Below, piece after piece: positions 34,450-44,942 of a stretch of DNA of 64,000 nt. The DNA lies in the NCBI GenBank assembly GCA_011525295.1, contig WTGV01000059.1, forward strand, positions 1 through 64,000, written 5' to 3'. The notes under the pieces were generated by a model. The model did no database searches, was not told the DNA's origin, and was given only the letters and a program-made list of their open reading frames with translations. Every line of letters begins with the position of its first letter. The stretch's first letter is position 1. Made by a program: the position numbers and the translations under genes. The stretch comes from Pseudomonadales bacterium (GTDB lineage Bacteria > Pseudomonadota > Gammaproteobacteria > Pseudomonadales > Azotimanducaceae).

Positions 34450-35187
34450 TCATTCTCTTTGCAATGTTTCAACTGCAATGTCGGAATCACTAGGTGAGTC
34501 TTTTTCGCGTGGTTCGGTACGTACTGCTACGCCGTGGTTATACCTCGCGTCTGCAACAATAATCGTGTTTTCATTCGACGTATCTAATTCTCGATGTATT
34601 CGTAAAAATCTGCCGGCTCTCGCGACTAAATCCCTATCCCCTAACAAAACAGTGTGTCCTGTATCCAAAGTGATGTGCCACCCTTTGTCTGTCAGTTCAA
34701 ACAGTGATACCCACTCTCCAGCAAGGGCAAATTTAGCACGCACTTTTTTTAGGATTTCGACATCGGTTGAATTTTGTTCTTTCGGGTAGCCTTGCACGGT
34801 GGGTAAGTAACTAGGTGGTTCCCGCATAGTTTGGATTAGTTCACCGTGTTCAGTTAATGCAGTATCTGCATCGACGCGAGCCATAATGTTCTTCACCTCC
34901 ACGTTGACATTGATCCTGTTATCAAGTGACCTTGCGATCGACACATCTCGGATCCAAGGAAGTTTCAGTAAAGACTCCGTAAGACCAAACGAAGACACCC
35001 ATCGACCGGACTTCTTTACCTCACTACTGACGGTTTCAGCGACCGCGAGTTTTTCGTTGTCGGTTAACTGTCCGTGAACGACGATGCTTGGTTCATAGTC
35101 ATACATGAAGTGATATCCGTAGATCGCACTAGCGGTCAAAGTGATACCGATGAATAGCCCAAGCAAGAATCGAATCAGAGTCTTCAT
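34450..35187 (-). CDS. ftsQ: cell-division protein FtsQ
   Basis: 245 residues. A single N-terminal membrane segment (about 5-23, FLLGLFIGITLTASAIYGYH), then a POTRA-like part and the beta domain: LPWIRDVSIARSLDNRINVNV, WHITLDTGHTVLLGDRDLVARAGRFLRI, YNHGVAVRT. It links FtsBL and FtsA/FtsW in the divisome. ATGA overlap with murC upstream. Sequence conservation of the family is low, so the call also leans on position before ftsA. Confidence 0.93.
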   Translation of the reverse strand: MKTLIRFLLGLFIGITLTASAIYGYHFMYDYEPSIVVHGQLTDNEKLAVAETVSSEVKKSGRWVSSFGLTESLLKLPWIRDVSIARSLDNRINVNVEVKNIMARVDADTALTEHGELIQTMREPPSYLPTVQGYPKEQNSTDVEILKKVRAKFALAGEWVSLFELTDKGWHITLDTGHTVLLGDRDLVARAGRFLRIHRELDTSNENTIIVADARYNHGVAVRTEPREKDSPSDSDIAVETLQRE

Positions 35188-36608
35188 TGTGCTAAGTGCC
35201 TCAATTGTGTGGACACTTGATCTACACTACCCGCGCCTTGAACGATGAGCACATCGTCGTCTTGAACTGTTTCCAATACGTAGTCGAGCGCTTCTTGCGT
35301 AGTCGCGGCAAACCGAGTTGGTACTTCGCCTCTGTGCGCCAACGCGGCCGAAAGATCACTCGCATGTGCTCCGACAATCGGTTCTTCACTCGCCGCATAC
35401 GTATCCACCACGACGAGATGGTCGACGCGTCCCAAAATCTCTACGAAGTCGTGGAACAAGTCTCTCGTTCTCGTAAATCGGTGCGGCTGGAAGACCATGA
35501 AAATACGCCTTTCGGGGAACAACTCGCGCGCGGTTGAAACCATATGAACAAGTTCTGTGGGATGGTGTCCGTAATCGTCGAGAAGCGCAATTTTGCAACC
35601 TCGCACATTAAGCGTTTCGGAGTCAAATCGACGATGTATACCTTCGTAGTTCCTCAAACCATCGACGATGTATTGATCTGGTACGCCCTCGTCAGATGCG
35701 ATCGCGACTGCTCCTAGAGCATTGCGGACGTTTTCGGTACCTGGCAGACAAGTTTCAACATCCAGCGATTCCTTACCGTCAGGCCGTATGACCCTAAATT
35801 TACACCGGGTGTTCTCATACTGTATTTCCAATGCGCGGTAGTCTGCATCCTTATTCAAACCGTAGGTTATTACCGGACGGGCGAGCTCATTGAGAATTTG
35901 TTGAACTCCGTAATCGTCGGAACATACTACCGCTAGTCCATAAAACGGCAATCGGTGGACGAATTCCTGAAAACTCTGCAGAAGGCGGTTGTAATCGTGA
36001 TCGTATGTGGACAAATGATCGCGGTCGATGTTGCAAACCACCGCTACCAATGGATTAAGGTAGAGAAAGGAGGCATCACTTTCGTCTGCCTCTGCTATGA
36101 GATATCGGCTCCCGCCCAACTTCGCGTGTCGCCCCTCACTGCGCAACAAACCACCAATCACATAAGTTGGGTCCCAGCCAGCCTCATTGAATATGCTGAC
36201 GATGAGGCTCGTTGTAGTAGTCTTTCCATGACTTCCGGCCACCGCAATACCGTACCTTGCTCTCAGCAACTCACCAAGCATTTCTGCTCGAGATACAACT
36301 GGAATTCGGGCATTTCGAGCAGCTTGTAACTCGGCATTGTTTGCCGGAATCGCAGTCGAAACGACTATTGCGTCGACACTTTCTATAAATTCCGCATTGT
36401 GTCCTTCACGTACCGTTATACCTAAACCCTGAAGCCGCTCAGTTGCGTGATTCGCGACCAGATCAGACCCAGTAATCTTATAACCCTGGTTATGCATCAC
36501 TTCGGCAATACCGCACATCCCCGCACCACCGATACCGACAAAGTGCACGTTGCGGACGCGACGCATCAAGGGCATTCCTTCAAACGTGTGTTCAGGTGTT
36601 CCTTTCAT
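35184..36608 (-). CDS. murC: UDP-MurNAc--L-alanine ligase MurC
   Basis: 474 residues from the ATG at 36608 (MKGTPEHTFEGMP), which starts one base after the ftsW stop; longer starts would run into ftsW. Motifs: HFVGIGGAGMCGIAEVMHNQG (N-terminal nucleotide fold), AVAGSHGKTTTTSLI (ATP), EADESDASFL, LLDDYGHHPTEL (catalytic). It adds L-Ala to UDP-MurNAc, the first step of stem-peptide assembly. In E. coli murG lies between ftsW and murC; here it does not. Confidence 0.96.
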   Translation of the reverse strand: MKGTPEHTFEGMPLMRRVRNVHFVGIGGAGMCGIAEVMHNQGYKITGSDLVANHATERLQGLGITVREGHNAEFIESVDAIVVSTAIPANNAELQAARNARIPVVSRAEMLGELLRARYGIAVAGSHGKTTTTSLIVSIFNEAGWDPTYVIGGLLRSEGRHAKLGGSRYLIAEADESDASFLYLNPLVAVVCNIDRDHLSTYDHDYNRLLQSFQEFVHRLPFYGLAVVCSDDYGVQQILNELARPVITYGLNKDADYRALEIQYENTRCKFRVIRPDGKESLDVETCLPGTENVRNALGAVAIASDEGVPDQYIVDGLRNYEGIHRRFDSETLNVRGCKIALLDDYGHHPTELVHMVSTARELFPERRIFMVFQPHRFTRTRDLFHDFVEILGRVDHLVVVDTYAASEEPIVGAHASDLSAALAHRGEVPTRFAATTQEALDYVLETVQDDDVLIVQGAGSVDQVSTQLRHLAQ

Positions 36609-36609
36609 C

Positions 36610-37719
36610 TTATGCAAGGTTATCTCGTCGTAATTCGGGATGTAATGTTTCAGCGCGAGCTCGACACACCAACGCCACGAGCGCGACACACACTAGTAGA
36701 CTGTTCCCGCCGAAACTTATAAAAGGTAGCGTTAGCCCCTTTGTAGGTAACGCGCCCATGGTAACGCCAACGTTTATTAGAGTTTGAAAACCCAGCATTA
36801 ACCCAGCACCGAACGCAATGTAACCTGCGAAATATCGGTCTTGTTCAAGTGCTTGTTTGCCAATTTGCCAGCAGCGACACACCAACGCAACCAACAACAG
36901 CAAGAGCAACGCGCCTCCCAAAAAACCAGTTTCTTCAACAATGACCGAAAAAATAAAGTCATTGTGGGACTCCGGGAGGTAGAGGAGTTTTTGAACACTA
37001 TCCCCTAAACCTACACCGGTCAATTCTCCGCGGCCGAATCCGATGAGAGATTGAGCAAGTTGATAACCTTCTCCTGAGGAGTGTGTCCACGTGTCAAGAA
37101 ACGCAGTGATTCGATCCCAACGATGGTAGAAGACATAAGCTAATCCGCCAGCACCAAATATTGCGAGTAGGATCAAATCTCGAAATCGTGCGCCCGCTAC
37201 GTACAACATACCGACGGTTACACCACCGATTAGTACCGCCGAACCGAAATCAGGTTGCAGTATGAATAGGACGAGTAAGATCCCAACCCAAAATACGGGT
37301 CTGAGTGTCGCCGCGGTTGAAACCCTAATTCCTGAGTACGTATTCGCTAGATGTCCAGCAACATATACGGGGACCAAAAATCTCGCCACTTCGGTGACTT
37401 GTACCGTCATCAGTCCTAAATCAATCCATCGACGACCGCCACCAGCCACAACTCCGATCCAAGGAATCAACACTAACACCGAGATCACTAGCGTTCCTAA
37501 GAACAGTATCTTGTGAAACTTATGAAACAAGGCTAGTGGAATGTGCAGCAGTGTAAAAAACAACGCGACGGCCAACAGGATATAGATAGCATGTCGTACG
37601 ACGTAGGGATTGAGCACTTCATCAGCACGATAGATCGTAGCACTGACGATGGCAACTAAGCCCAGAGCAACTAGCAGAAATGTCGCGCATGCAACAAATG
37701 GATCAAGTCGATTGATCAT
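36610..37719 (-). CDS. ftsW: peptidoglycan glycosyltransferase FtsW
   Basis: 369 residues from the ATG at 37719 (ATGA overlap with murD). SEDS-family membrane protein with about ten helices that polymerises lipid II at the septum with FtsI. Characteristic RWIDLGLMTVQVTEVARF (the RWI..G...QPSE-like stretch, here QVTE), FILQPDFGSAVLIGG, GYQLAQSLIGFGRGELTGVG, LPESHNDFIFSVIVEETGFLG and FISFGGNSL. The Pro of the usual QPSE is replaced. Confidence 0.95.
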   Translation of the reverse strand: MINRLDPFVACATFLLVALGLVAIVSATIYRADEVLNPYVVRHAIYILLAVALFFTLLHIPLALFHKFHKILFLGTLVISVLVLIPWIGVVAGGGRRWIDLGLMTVQVTEVARFLVPVYVAGHLANTYSGIRVSTAATLRPVFWVGILLVLFILQPDFGSAVLIGGVTVGMLYVAGARFRDLILLAIFGAGGLAYVFYHRWDRITAFLDTWTHSSGEGYQLAQSLIGFGRGELTGVGLGDSVQKLLYLPESHNDFIFSVIVEETGFLGGALLLLLLVALVCRCWQIGKQALEQDRYFAGYIAFGAGLMLGFQTLINVGVTMGALPTKGLTLPFISFGGNSLLVCVALVALVCRARAETLHPELRRDNLA

Positions 37720-39020
37720 CCGAATAGCTCCGAAACACACTTCGCGAAGGTGGTTCCTCTGTGTGCAAAGTCGGTGAACATGTCAAAACTGGCACATGCT
37801 GGTGCTAACAACACCTTATCACCTGACTGGCTCACTTTGAGTGCGATCGATACAGCATCATCCATAGAAGACACAAACTCGTATTCAGTACGGTGAATAC
37901 AGGACGCGATGCTCTGTGCATCATTACCGAACAGTATTGTGTGCGCGACATATTCGTCGATACACTGTCCCAACTTCACGAAATCAGCTGCTTTCCCATC
38001 GCCTCCACAAATGAGGATGAGTTTGGATCCATCTTCATACTGTTCTTGAATCGAAGCGATTGCAGCGCAGACATTTGTCGCTTTGGAATCGTTAATAAAT
38101 TCAACTCCGTCAAAGATACCTAGACTTTGTGCTCGATGGGGTAAGCCCTTGAACGCGCGAGCGACACGAACGACATCTTCGATATTGGCTCCGAGTTGCA
38201 TGGAAATTGCTGCAGCAGTGAGTAGGTTTTGTAGGTAGTGCGATCCTGACAATGTGATTTCACTTTGTTGGAGTAACTCGCCCCCAACTATTATTCCTTC
38301 TTCGTGGACTGCCCAATTAGGATCTCTGTTTAACTCAATACCCGGGAGGACTTTGTTGGGAATGGTTTCTGGTCGAAGATGGTCATAGACAGCAAATTCG
38401 GCTTCATGATAGATTCGCTGTTTTGCGGCTCGATAGTCTTCCATTGATCCATGGTGATCTAAATGGTCTTCACTAATATTGAGAATCGTTGCCACCGTAA
38501 ATGGCCCGTTCTGCAACCTCTCCAATTGAAAACTTGACAACTCCAGAACATATCCCTTAGCTTTGGACTTCAACATGTCCAGTACTGGAGTCCCGATATT
38601 CCCACAGGCAACAAAACCTCGATCCTGCAGCATGTCACTCACTAGACTAACCGTGGTACTCTTCCCATTGGTACCAGTGATCCCGACTACGGGTACCCTG
38701 ACCTGTTCCATGAACAAGTCGATGTCTCCTACTACTGGAATTCGTTCTATCTGTGCCCATTTGAGCATGCTGTTCGACAGCGGAATGCCAGGACTTGCAA
38801 TGACGCGACGAGCGCTTTCTAACGCGCGTTTATACCCTCTTGGTGAAATGACATCGACGTCAGGATAGTCCATACGCACGTTGTTTAGAAATGGTATAGC
38901 GAGTGCGTCTCGTCCCAATCGAGAATCAAATACTGAGAGCGGACACTGAGTGTGTAGATGGCGTACGACTGAATACCCAGTCGCACCTAAGCCCAATACG
39001 ATATCGCGTTCTTGTTTCAT
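37716..39020 (-). CDS. murD: UDP-MurNAc-L-Ala--D-glutamate ligase MurD
   Basis: 434 residues. ATP-binding [21 protein letters not shown], metal/substrate [10 protein letters not shown] and [22 protein letters not shown]-terminal [17 protein letters not shown] and [20 protein letters not shown]. It adds D-Glu to UDP-MurNAc-L-Ala in the cytoplasm. Overlaps mraY upstream and ftsW downstream by ATGA, so translation of the three is probably coupled. Confidence 0.96.
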   Translation of the reverse strand: MKQERDIVLGLGATGYSVVRHLHTQCPLSVFDSRLGRDALAIPFLNNVRMDYPDVDVISPRGYKRALESARRVIASPGIPLSNSMLKWAQIERIPVVGDIDLFMEQVRVPVVGITGTNGKSTTVSLVSDMLQDRGFVACGNIGTPVLDMLKSKAKGYVLELSSFQLERLQNGPFTVATILNISEDHLDHHGSMEDYRAAKQRIYHEAEFAVYDHLRPETIPNKVLPGIELNRDPNWAVHEEGIIVGGELLQQSEITLSGSHYLQNLLTAAAISMQLGANIEDVVRVARAFKGLPHRAQSLGIFDGVEFINDSKATNVCAAIASIQEQYEDGSKLILICGGDGKAADFVKLGQCIDEYVAHTILFGNDAQSIASCIHRTEYEFVSSMDDAVSIALKVSQSGDKVLLAPACASFDMFTDFAHRGTTFAKCVSELFG

Positions 39021-40093
39021 CGTAATTTCAACATCGACAATCCAATTAGAACGAGAACGAAGCTAATGATCCAAAAGCGGATAATGACCCGAGACTCTGG
39101 CCAACCCTTGAGTTCAAAATGATGATGGAGCGGTGCCATCTGAAATACCCTTTTACCGGTAAGCTTGAAACTGGCTACTTGTACGATGACGGACGCCGTC
39201 TCAAGCACAAAAATTCCGCTCATAATTAACAGTACGATCTCGTGTCGAACGAGAACTCCGATTACCCCTAACGCAGCGCCTATTGCAAGAGCACCGACAT
39301 CTCCCATGAACACTTGGGCCGGATAGGCATTGAACCACAAAAATCCTAACCCAGCGCCAGCGATAATTCCACACAGGACTGCGAGCTCACCCGATCCGGG
39401 GATGTTTGGAATAAATAGATACGCGGACAGTTCTTCGTGACCCACCAGGTATGCGACAAAACCTAGTGCCGCCGCTATCATCACTGCGGGCATGATCGCT
39501 AGTCCGTCCAATCCGTCCGCTAAATTGACTGCATTACTCATACCAACAATCATCAAATAGGTAAGAACGACGAATCCTACGCCTAAGGGAATGATGACAT
39601 CTTTGAATAGAGGAACTATGAGTTCTGTTTCTGCAGGTAGGGTAGCCAGAACAAAAAGTGTGATCGCGATACCTAGACCAAGCACAGACTGCAAAAGAAA
39701 TTTCATTCCAGCAGAGATACCACGTTGTTGTCGAAACTTTCGATAATCATCGAGAAATCCGATTAGCGAAAAACCGACTAATGCAAACAGCACAATCCAC
39801 ACCCGATGGCTTGTCAGGTCACACCACATCAAAGCCGCAATCACGATTGCTAACACGATCATGATTCCACCCATGGTTGGGGTTCCTGCTTTCGTATGAT
39901 GGGAAGTAGGTCCGTCGGGGCGAATCGACTCACTGATATTGCGTTGGGAAAACTGTCGGATCACGATGGGTCCAAACAGTAGAGTTAACGCGAGCCCAGT
40001 CATTGCACCGATCATAGCGCGAAACGTAATGTAGTGAAATACATTGAACGCGCCGCTATGTTCGGCTAATTTTTCAGTCAGCCACAGTAACAC
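39017..40093 (-). CDS. mraY: phospho-MurNAc-pentapeptide transferase MraY
   Basis: 358 residues from the GTG at 40093, chosen because GGAG lies six bases upstream and the product then starts [20 protein letters not shown] in register with other MraY N-termini; an ATG at 40105 is also possible and overlaps murE by 32 bases. Signature motifs [43 protein letters not shown] and [20 protein letters not shown] are intact. It transfers phospho-MurNAc-pentapeptide to undecaprenyl phosphate, making lipid I. It follows murE with no murF between. Confidence 0.96.
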   Translation of the reverse strand: MLLWLTEKLAEHSGAFNVFHYITFRAMIGAMTGLALTLLFGPIVIRQFSQRNISESIRPDGPTSHHTKAGTPTMGGIMIVLAIVIAALMWCDLTSHRVWIVLFALVGFSLIGFLDDYRKFRQQRGISAGMKFLLQSVLGLGIAITLFVLATLPAETELIVPLFKDVIIPLGVGFVVLTYLMIVGMSNAVNLADGLDGLAIMPAVMIAAALGFVAYLVGHEELSAYLFIPNIPGSGELAVLCGIIAGAGLGFLWFNAYPAQVFMGDVGALAIGAALGVIGVLVRHEIVLLIMSGIFVLETASVIVQVASFKLTGKRVFQMAPLHHHFELKGWPESRVIIRFWIISFVLVLIGLSMLKLR

Positions 40094-41522
40094 AATGTGC
40101 TCCATCGAGAATTTTTTCTACTACCGAGCGATCGTCACCTAGGATTCTTTCTCCTTGAATCTCTTGTGAACTTTCTTGCCCCTTTCCAGCGACCAACACC
40201 ACGTCTTTTGGCGAAGCAGCTTCAATAGCGAGCTCGATTGCTGTATGGCGATCTAGTTCAACCACTACTGAGTCAGGTTCGGCGATGCCTTGCATAATGT
40301 CGTACACTATCGAATCCGGTGATTCGTTACGGGGATTGTCTGACGTGAGATAGATCTCGTCAGCTAGGATCTCCGCGATGCGACCCATTTCAGGTCGTTT
40401 TCCGGCATCACGGTCGCCACCGCAACCAAATACGCAAAACACGCGTCCTTGCGCGTGTGCTCGCGCCGCGACAAGTGCGTGTCGTAAGGCGTCTGGCGTG
40501 TGGGCATAGTCTATGACTACCGTGAGTTGACCGTGCTTTTTGATGAATTCCATGCGACCGGGTACCGGTGGTAATGTATGCATCCGTTTTACTACGTCGG
40601 CAAATTCTTGACCATTACAAAGACTAGTGAGCAAAATCGCGGCCGCATTTGATACATACATACTCCCGTAGTAAGGCAAGAAAAAGTCCTCATGGCCCCA
40701 AGGACTGAGCCAACGGCCACACAATCCCCTGGAAGTGTGCCGCACTCCAGACCAGCTCAAATCCGCACTCGAACTCGCTCCGTAAGTCAAACACTTAATG
40801 TTCCGTTGCTGAAACTTTTCGATGATGACGCGACCAAAATCGTCATCATGATTGACAATTCCATAGTTCAATTCAGATTGTTCGAAGAGTTTCATCTTTG
40901 CGTCTGCATAGTTGCGCATACTCTTGTGGTAATCAAGGTGGTCACGGGTTAAATTGGTAAATACCGCACCATCAAATTCCACAAGATTGACTCGACCTTG
41001 CGCTAGCGCATGAGAACTAACTTCCATCGCGACTCGATCAAAATTTCGTTCTAGCACCTGACTCAAACTTTGTTGAAGTGCCACAGAGCCTATGGTTGTG
41101 AGTGGGGTTTCTTCCAACGTACTCGGTGGCCCCCAACCTAATGTACCCATGAATACCGTGCTTTCGAGTAAATTTGCGATTCCGAAAGCTACCGAGGTTT
41201 TTCCATTCGTTCCAGTCACGCCGATGACGTTTAACCCTCTCGAAGGAAATCCATAAAAACGCGCCGCAAATTCCGCTTGACGTTGGGCTATGTCGTACTC
41301 TTTGATCCAAGGTATTCGAAAATCAGATGGTTGGTCTTGTTCGGCACATATCGCGACTGCACCAGCATTCACGGCATCTTGGATAAAAGAGTGACCATCG
41401 AATTCCGCACCTCGATAGGCAATAAAAAGGTCACCAGGACTTACCTCTCGAGAATCGTTTGATATTCCTGAAATTTCAATTACGGGTACGTCTTTGCGAC
41501 CCAAGATTTCACTAAGTAACAT
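40074..41522 (-). CDS. murE: UDP-MurNAc-tripeptide ligase MurE (meso-diaminopimelate type)
   Basis: 482 residues from the ATG at 41522, five bases after the ftsI stop; the longer frame opens inside ftsI. ATP site [16 protein letters not shown], carbamylated-Lys and Asp/His block [22 protein letters not shown], and [14 protein letters not shown], whose DNPR motif indicates meso-diaminopimelate as substrate. This implies a DAP-type gram-negative wall. In most gammaproteobacteria murF follows; here mraY does, with the stop inside the mraY leader. Confidence 0.95.
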   Translation of the reverse strand: MLLSEILGRKDVPVIEISGISNDSREVSPGDLFIAYRGAEFDGHSFIQDAVNAGAVAICAEQDQPSDFRIPWIKEYDIAQRQAEFAARFYGFPSRGLNVIGVTGTNGKTSVAFGIANLLESTVFMGTLGWGPPSTLEETPLTTIGSVALQQSLSQVLERNFDRVAMEVSSHALAQGRVNLVEFDGAVFTNLTRDHLDYHKSMRNYADAKMKLFEQSELNYGIVNHDDDFGRVIIEKFQQRNIKCLTYGASSSADLSWSGVRHTSRGLCGRWLSPWGHEDFFLPYYGSMYVSNAAAILLTSLCNGQEFADVVKRMHTLPPVPGRMEFIKKHGQLTVVIDYAHTPDALRHALVAARAHAQGRVFCVFGCGGDRDAGKRPEMGRIAEILADEIYLTSDNPRNESPDSIVYDIMQGIAEPDSVVVELDRHTAIELAIEAASPKDVVLVAGKGQESSQEIQGERILGDDRSVVEKILDGAHCVTVAD

Positions 41523-41527
41523 CGTTG

Positions 41528-43186
41528 TTATTGCTCTCGTGCTAGATAGTTCGGCGGCACCAACTGTAATGCATGTGCTGTGATCCGCGAAAAAATGGGT
41601 GCTGCGACTCCGCCACCGGAGACGACTTCCCCCTTCGGTTCGTTCACTACTACGACAGTTACGAATCTTGGAGCTTCGACAGGCGTGATGCCAACGAACC
41701 ATGCAATGTGTAAGTTTTCGTCGTACTGTCCATCTTTGACTTTTCGCACTGTACCAGTCTTTCCAGCCACCGAAAACCCTTCTATCGCAGCTTTAGGTGC
41801 CGTGCCTGGTATGGAAGTCACCGCTTGCAGCATGTCCATCAAGCTACGCACGTGATCGGGATCGAGAACTTGCTCATCTCGTGGAACTCTGCGCGTAGGA
41901 GTCTTCACAATCGTAACCGCCCGACGCTTGCCACCGGTTGCGAACGTCAAGTAAGCCTTCGCCAGTTGTAGGGGGGACACTGTCATACCGTAACCAAATG
42001 CAAAAGTGGCTCGACCAATCTCGCGTTCGAGTTCCTCAACGCGCAATATTCCGGGAGTCTCGTTCGGCAAGCCAGAAAACGGGACCTCGTTGAATCCGAC
42101 TCTTGTCAATACGTCGTAGATTGCTTCGTGTTCTAACTCCAAAGCCACTTTCGCGATTCCTACTTGGCTAGACTTTACGATTACCATCTTCAAGGATAAC
42201 GTCCCATAGTCACGGGGATCTTCAATCAGCTTGTCACCAACATGGAAAAAACCTGGTGATGTTGAGACCTGAGACTCGGAGTCGAATTGTCCGCTTTCCA
42301 TTGCCGCTATCGCAGAAAATGGTTTTACTGTGGAACCGGGTTCATAGGCATCTTTGATCACTCGATTTCTCATCCGTGCGGGAACTCGGTCGCGCAAGTC
42401 GTTAGGATTGAACGTTGGATAATTGGCCATGGCCAAAATCTCGCCAGAACTGACTTCAACCACTACCGCAGACGCAGAGAGAGCGTCGTGTTCTTCAACA
42501 GCAGTTCGCAAATGTCTATAGGCTAAATACTGTAGACCCAAATCCACCGTTGTGGTTACATCTTCTCCGAACTCTGGCGGATCTGCAAGTTCAATGTCAC
42601 GCAATCGTCGTCCATCGCGACCACGCAAGATTCTTCGTTTACCGGGTTCTCCTCGAAGTTGTATTTCGTGTGCCGCTTCCAAACCTTCGATACCAGTTCC
42701 ATCCGCGTTCGCAAAGCCTACAACGTGTGATGCGACTTCCGCTGTTGGGTAGTAGCGCCGATATTCAGTCTTCAGTCGAACACCCTTGACTTTCAATGCT
42801 TGCACCGCGTCCGCGATATCTCGAGAAGCCCGCCGTTTGAGGTACACAAATCTAGTGTTTCGACCGTTGAACAACACTGATCGTAAATGCTCTTCAGAAA
42901 CTGCCAAGGCTTCTGCTAACCCCGGAATGTCTTCCTCTAAGATTGTGTCGAATCCTGGATCTGTCCAAAAGGAATAAACAGGAATACTCAAGGCTAAGGG
43001 TTGTCCTGTTCGATCGTAGATAATTCCGCGATTGGTTGGCACGTCAATGGTACGCTCGGCGATCGCACTACCACGGGCTTGGAGGAAATCTCGATCAAAG
43101 TATGCAAGCGAAGACATACGGAAGAGGAGGATCAGTACTACGACGCTCAAGCCGATGAACAACAGGCGATATCTGAACTCACTCAT
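41528..43186 (-). CDS. ftsI: septal transpeptidase FtsI (PBP3)
   Basis: 552 residues. One N-terminal anchor (about 5-22), PBP dimerisation part with TNRGIIYDRTGQPLALSIPV, and the transpeptidase domain: EPGSTVKPFSA (catalytic Ser in STVK), KSSQVGIAKVALE (the SxN motif is SSQ here), SVAGKTGTVRKVKDG (KTG). It crosslinks septal peptidoglycan together with FtsW. ATGA overlap with ftsL. The C-terminus ends at LVPPNYLAREQ. Confidence 0.95.
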   Translation of the reverse strand: MSEFRYRLLFIGLSVVVLILLFRMSSLAYFDRDFLQARGSAIAERTIDVPTNRGIIYDRTGQPLALSIPVYSFWTDPGFDTILEEDIPGLAEALAVSEEHLRSVLFNGRNTRFVYLKRRASRDIADAVQALKVKGVRLKTEYRRYYPTAEVASHVVGFANADGTGIEGLEAAHEIQLRGEPGKRRILRGRDGRRLRDIELADPPEFGEDVTTTVDLGLQYLAYRHLRTAVEEHDALSASAVVVEVSSGEILAMANYPTFNPNDLRDRVPARMRNRVIKDAYEPGSTVKPFSAIAAMESGQFDSESQVSTSPGFFHVGDKLIEDPRDYGTLSLKMVIVKSSQVGIAKVALELEHEAIYDVLTRVGFNEVPFSGLPNETPGILRVEELEREIGRATFAFGYGMTVSPLQLAKAYLTFATGGKRRAVTIVKTPTRRVPRDEQVLDPDHVRSLMDMLQAVTSIPGTAPKAAIEGFSVAGKTGTVRKVKDGQYDENLHIAWFVGITPVEAPRFVTVVVVNEPKGEVVSGGGVAAPIFSRITAHALQLVPPNYLAREQ

Positions 43187-43506
43187 TCCGACGTCTCCGA
43201 ACTTGTGATCTCTACCTTGTCTGGGAATTGCATATAAAGCTCGTTCACTGCAATGTCAACGACACGCTCATAGGATCGCTCGCTTCCGCGTTCAATTTTC
43301 AAACGTTCTAAATCTTCTAATGCATCGTCTTGTTGAACCCGAAGTTCAAGAATTTGATCGTATAGACTCAAGCGTTCGTCGATTTGATAGATGATGAGAA
43401 ATCCCATCACAATAATGCCACCGAGAACACAAACCCATGCGGCCCACCAAAACCAAGCGGGAGCTTGGTGCTTTTTCTCCGCACGTACGGTTGAACTATT
43501 GGACAC
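43183..43506 (-). CDS. ftsL: cell-division protein FtsL
   Basis: 107 residues: short cytoplasmic tail, one membrane helix at about 19-41 (FWWAAWVCVLGGIIVMGFLI), then a coiled-coil with leucine-zipper spacing (LSLYDQILELRVQQDDALED) and a short periplasmic end. Overlaps rsmH by 11 bases and ftsI by four. Called from size, topology and position between rsmH and ftsI; sequence alone would be weaker. Confidence 0.9.
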   Translation of the reverse strand: MSNSSTVRAEKKHQAPAWFWWAAWVCVLGGIIVMGFLIIYQIDERLSLYDQILELRVQQDDALEDLERLKIERGSERSYERVVDIAVNELYMQFPDKVEITSSETSE

Positions 43507-44410
43507 GCTCGACTACCTGTAGCATTGCCGAACGAGCGCGAGGGTTTCTCTCAGTCTCTTGCCTCTTTGGAGCTAGACCTCTCTCAACAATTTTCATAGG
43601 GCCTTTATTGGGACCGCGAATAGGCATACGGGCGGGAATCGAAGAATCCACCCATTGTGAAAACTGCCGTCGTACCGTTCGATGTTCTAAAGAATGAAAA
43701 GTGATTACCGCGATTCGTCCCGCGTGACCGATGAGTTCAAACGCATTTCTGAGTCCCTGCCGCAGCTGAGTTAGTTCGTCGTTGACGTGAATGCGTATGG
43801 CTTGAAATGTGCGAGTGGCAACGTGTTTGTTCACTTCTTGAGTCTTACAAACTCGATCAATTAATTCGACTAGTTCTTGAGTTTCGCTCAGCGGTCGCGC
43901 GCGAACAATTGCATTCGCAATTAACCGAGCGTTTCGTTCATCGCCAAATTTTCTTAGAACGGTAGCGATCGATTGAACAGAAGCGGTATTCAACCACTCC
44001 GAAGCAGGCTTTCCATCAGTTGGATCCATGCGCATATCAAGAGGTCCGTTCTTCTGAAAGCTAAACCCTCGACGCCCGTTTTCTAGTTGATCAGAAGAAA
44101 CCCCCACGTCGAACAGAATACCGTCAAACTGTTCAAAGCCATTGCGGCGACTAACGTCCGCGATTTGATCGAACGATGCTTGAACGACCTCAACTCTTGA
44201 ATCTTCAGCTGCTAACTGTTTTCCACGTTCTATCGCATCTGGGTCGCGGTCAATGGCAAGTAATCTTGCACTTTCGCTGATGTTTTCAAGTATCGCGCGC
44301 GTATGTCCCCCGCCGCCGAATGTAGCGTCGAGGTAATTTCCGTTGGGACGGACGACCAGCATTGATAGTACTTCACGTACTAATACTGGTACGTGTATGG
44401 TCGCAACCAT
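43496..44410 (-). CDS. rsmH: 16S rRNA m4C1402 methyltransferase RsmH (MraW)
   Basis: 304 residues. SAM-binding GNYLDATFGGGGHTRAILEN, catalytic/conserved FDGILFDVGVSSDQLENGRRGFSF, GPLDMRMDPT, and the C-terminal RIAVITFHSLEHRTVRRQF. Methylates N4 of C1402 in the ribosomal P site, the partner of RsmI, which is also in this window. First gene of the dcw operon here; mraZ, normally upstream, is absent. Confidence 0.96.
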   Translation of the reverse strand: MVATIHVPVLVREVLSMLVVRPNGNYLDATFGGGGHTRAILENISESARLLAIDRDPDAIERGKQLAAEDSRVEVVQASFDQIADVSRRNGFEQFDGILFDVGVSSDQLENGRRGFSFQKNGPLDMRMDPTDGKPASEWLNTASVQSIATVLRKFGDERNARLIANAIVRARPLSETQELVELIDRVCKTQEVNKHVATRTFQAIRIHVNDELTQLRQGLRNAFELIGHAGRIAVITFHSLEHRTVRRQFSQWVDSSIPARMPIRGPNKGPMKIVERGLAPKRQETERNPRARSAMLQVVERVQ

Positions 44411-44942
44411 GAGCTGCTCAAATCAACTAGCGGGACGTGTTAATCTGATAGCTCTGCGTGAAATCCACTCGCTGCCTCCATTCAATTGAGAGATCACGTA
44501 TATTGAAAGGCTCCTGCATGTTCGTCCTTCCTAGACCAAACGCACAGAATCTACGTTGTTATCTATATTTTACAATAAGGAAGTCAAAAACTCCCACTTC
44601 GGCGAGGAGACAAGAAATATTTTGGTTTCCCCTGTGCTACGCGCTCTGACCGGAGAGTGAAATTTGGACAGTGATTATCGAATAGCTCGTTGAAGTTCAA
44701 TAGCGGCAACGAAGACTTTCATTCTTCGTTTATCAGCTGTGCGATGAAATTTCACGTTCTACATGGATGCCGAACATGTGCTTGGTATGTTCCGCCGCAG
44801 ATAGGTGCACCGATGATCAAGACTTGACTTTGAACTGAATTTCGATCTAAGCTTAGATCTTGTAGCGGATACAGATGGATTAAAACCGTTGCTTGAGTCG
44901 TGCAACACCTACAGTCAATTACATCTTGTATGGGTCAATCAG
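44411..44942. other. intergenic stretch upstream of the dcw operon
   Basis: About 530 bases that must hold the promoter for the rsmH-ftsZ operon. I see no mraZ and no other gene. A perfect 16-bp palindrome lies at 44844-44859. No -35/-10 pair can be fixed with confidence. Confidence 0.4.
44844..44859. promoter_or_regulatory. 16-bp perfect palindrome GATCTAAGCTTAGATC
   Basis: A single fully symmetric site about 430 bases upstream of the rsmH start and 85 bases beyond the stop of the next gene. It could be a binding site for a dimeric regulator or a chance palindrome. Confidence 0.2.
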
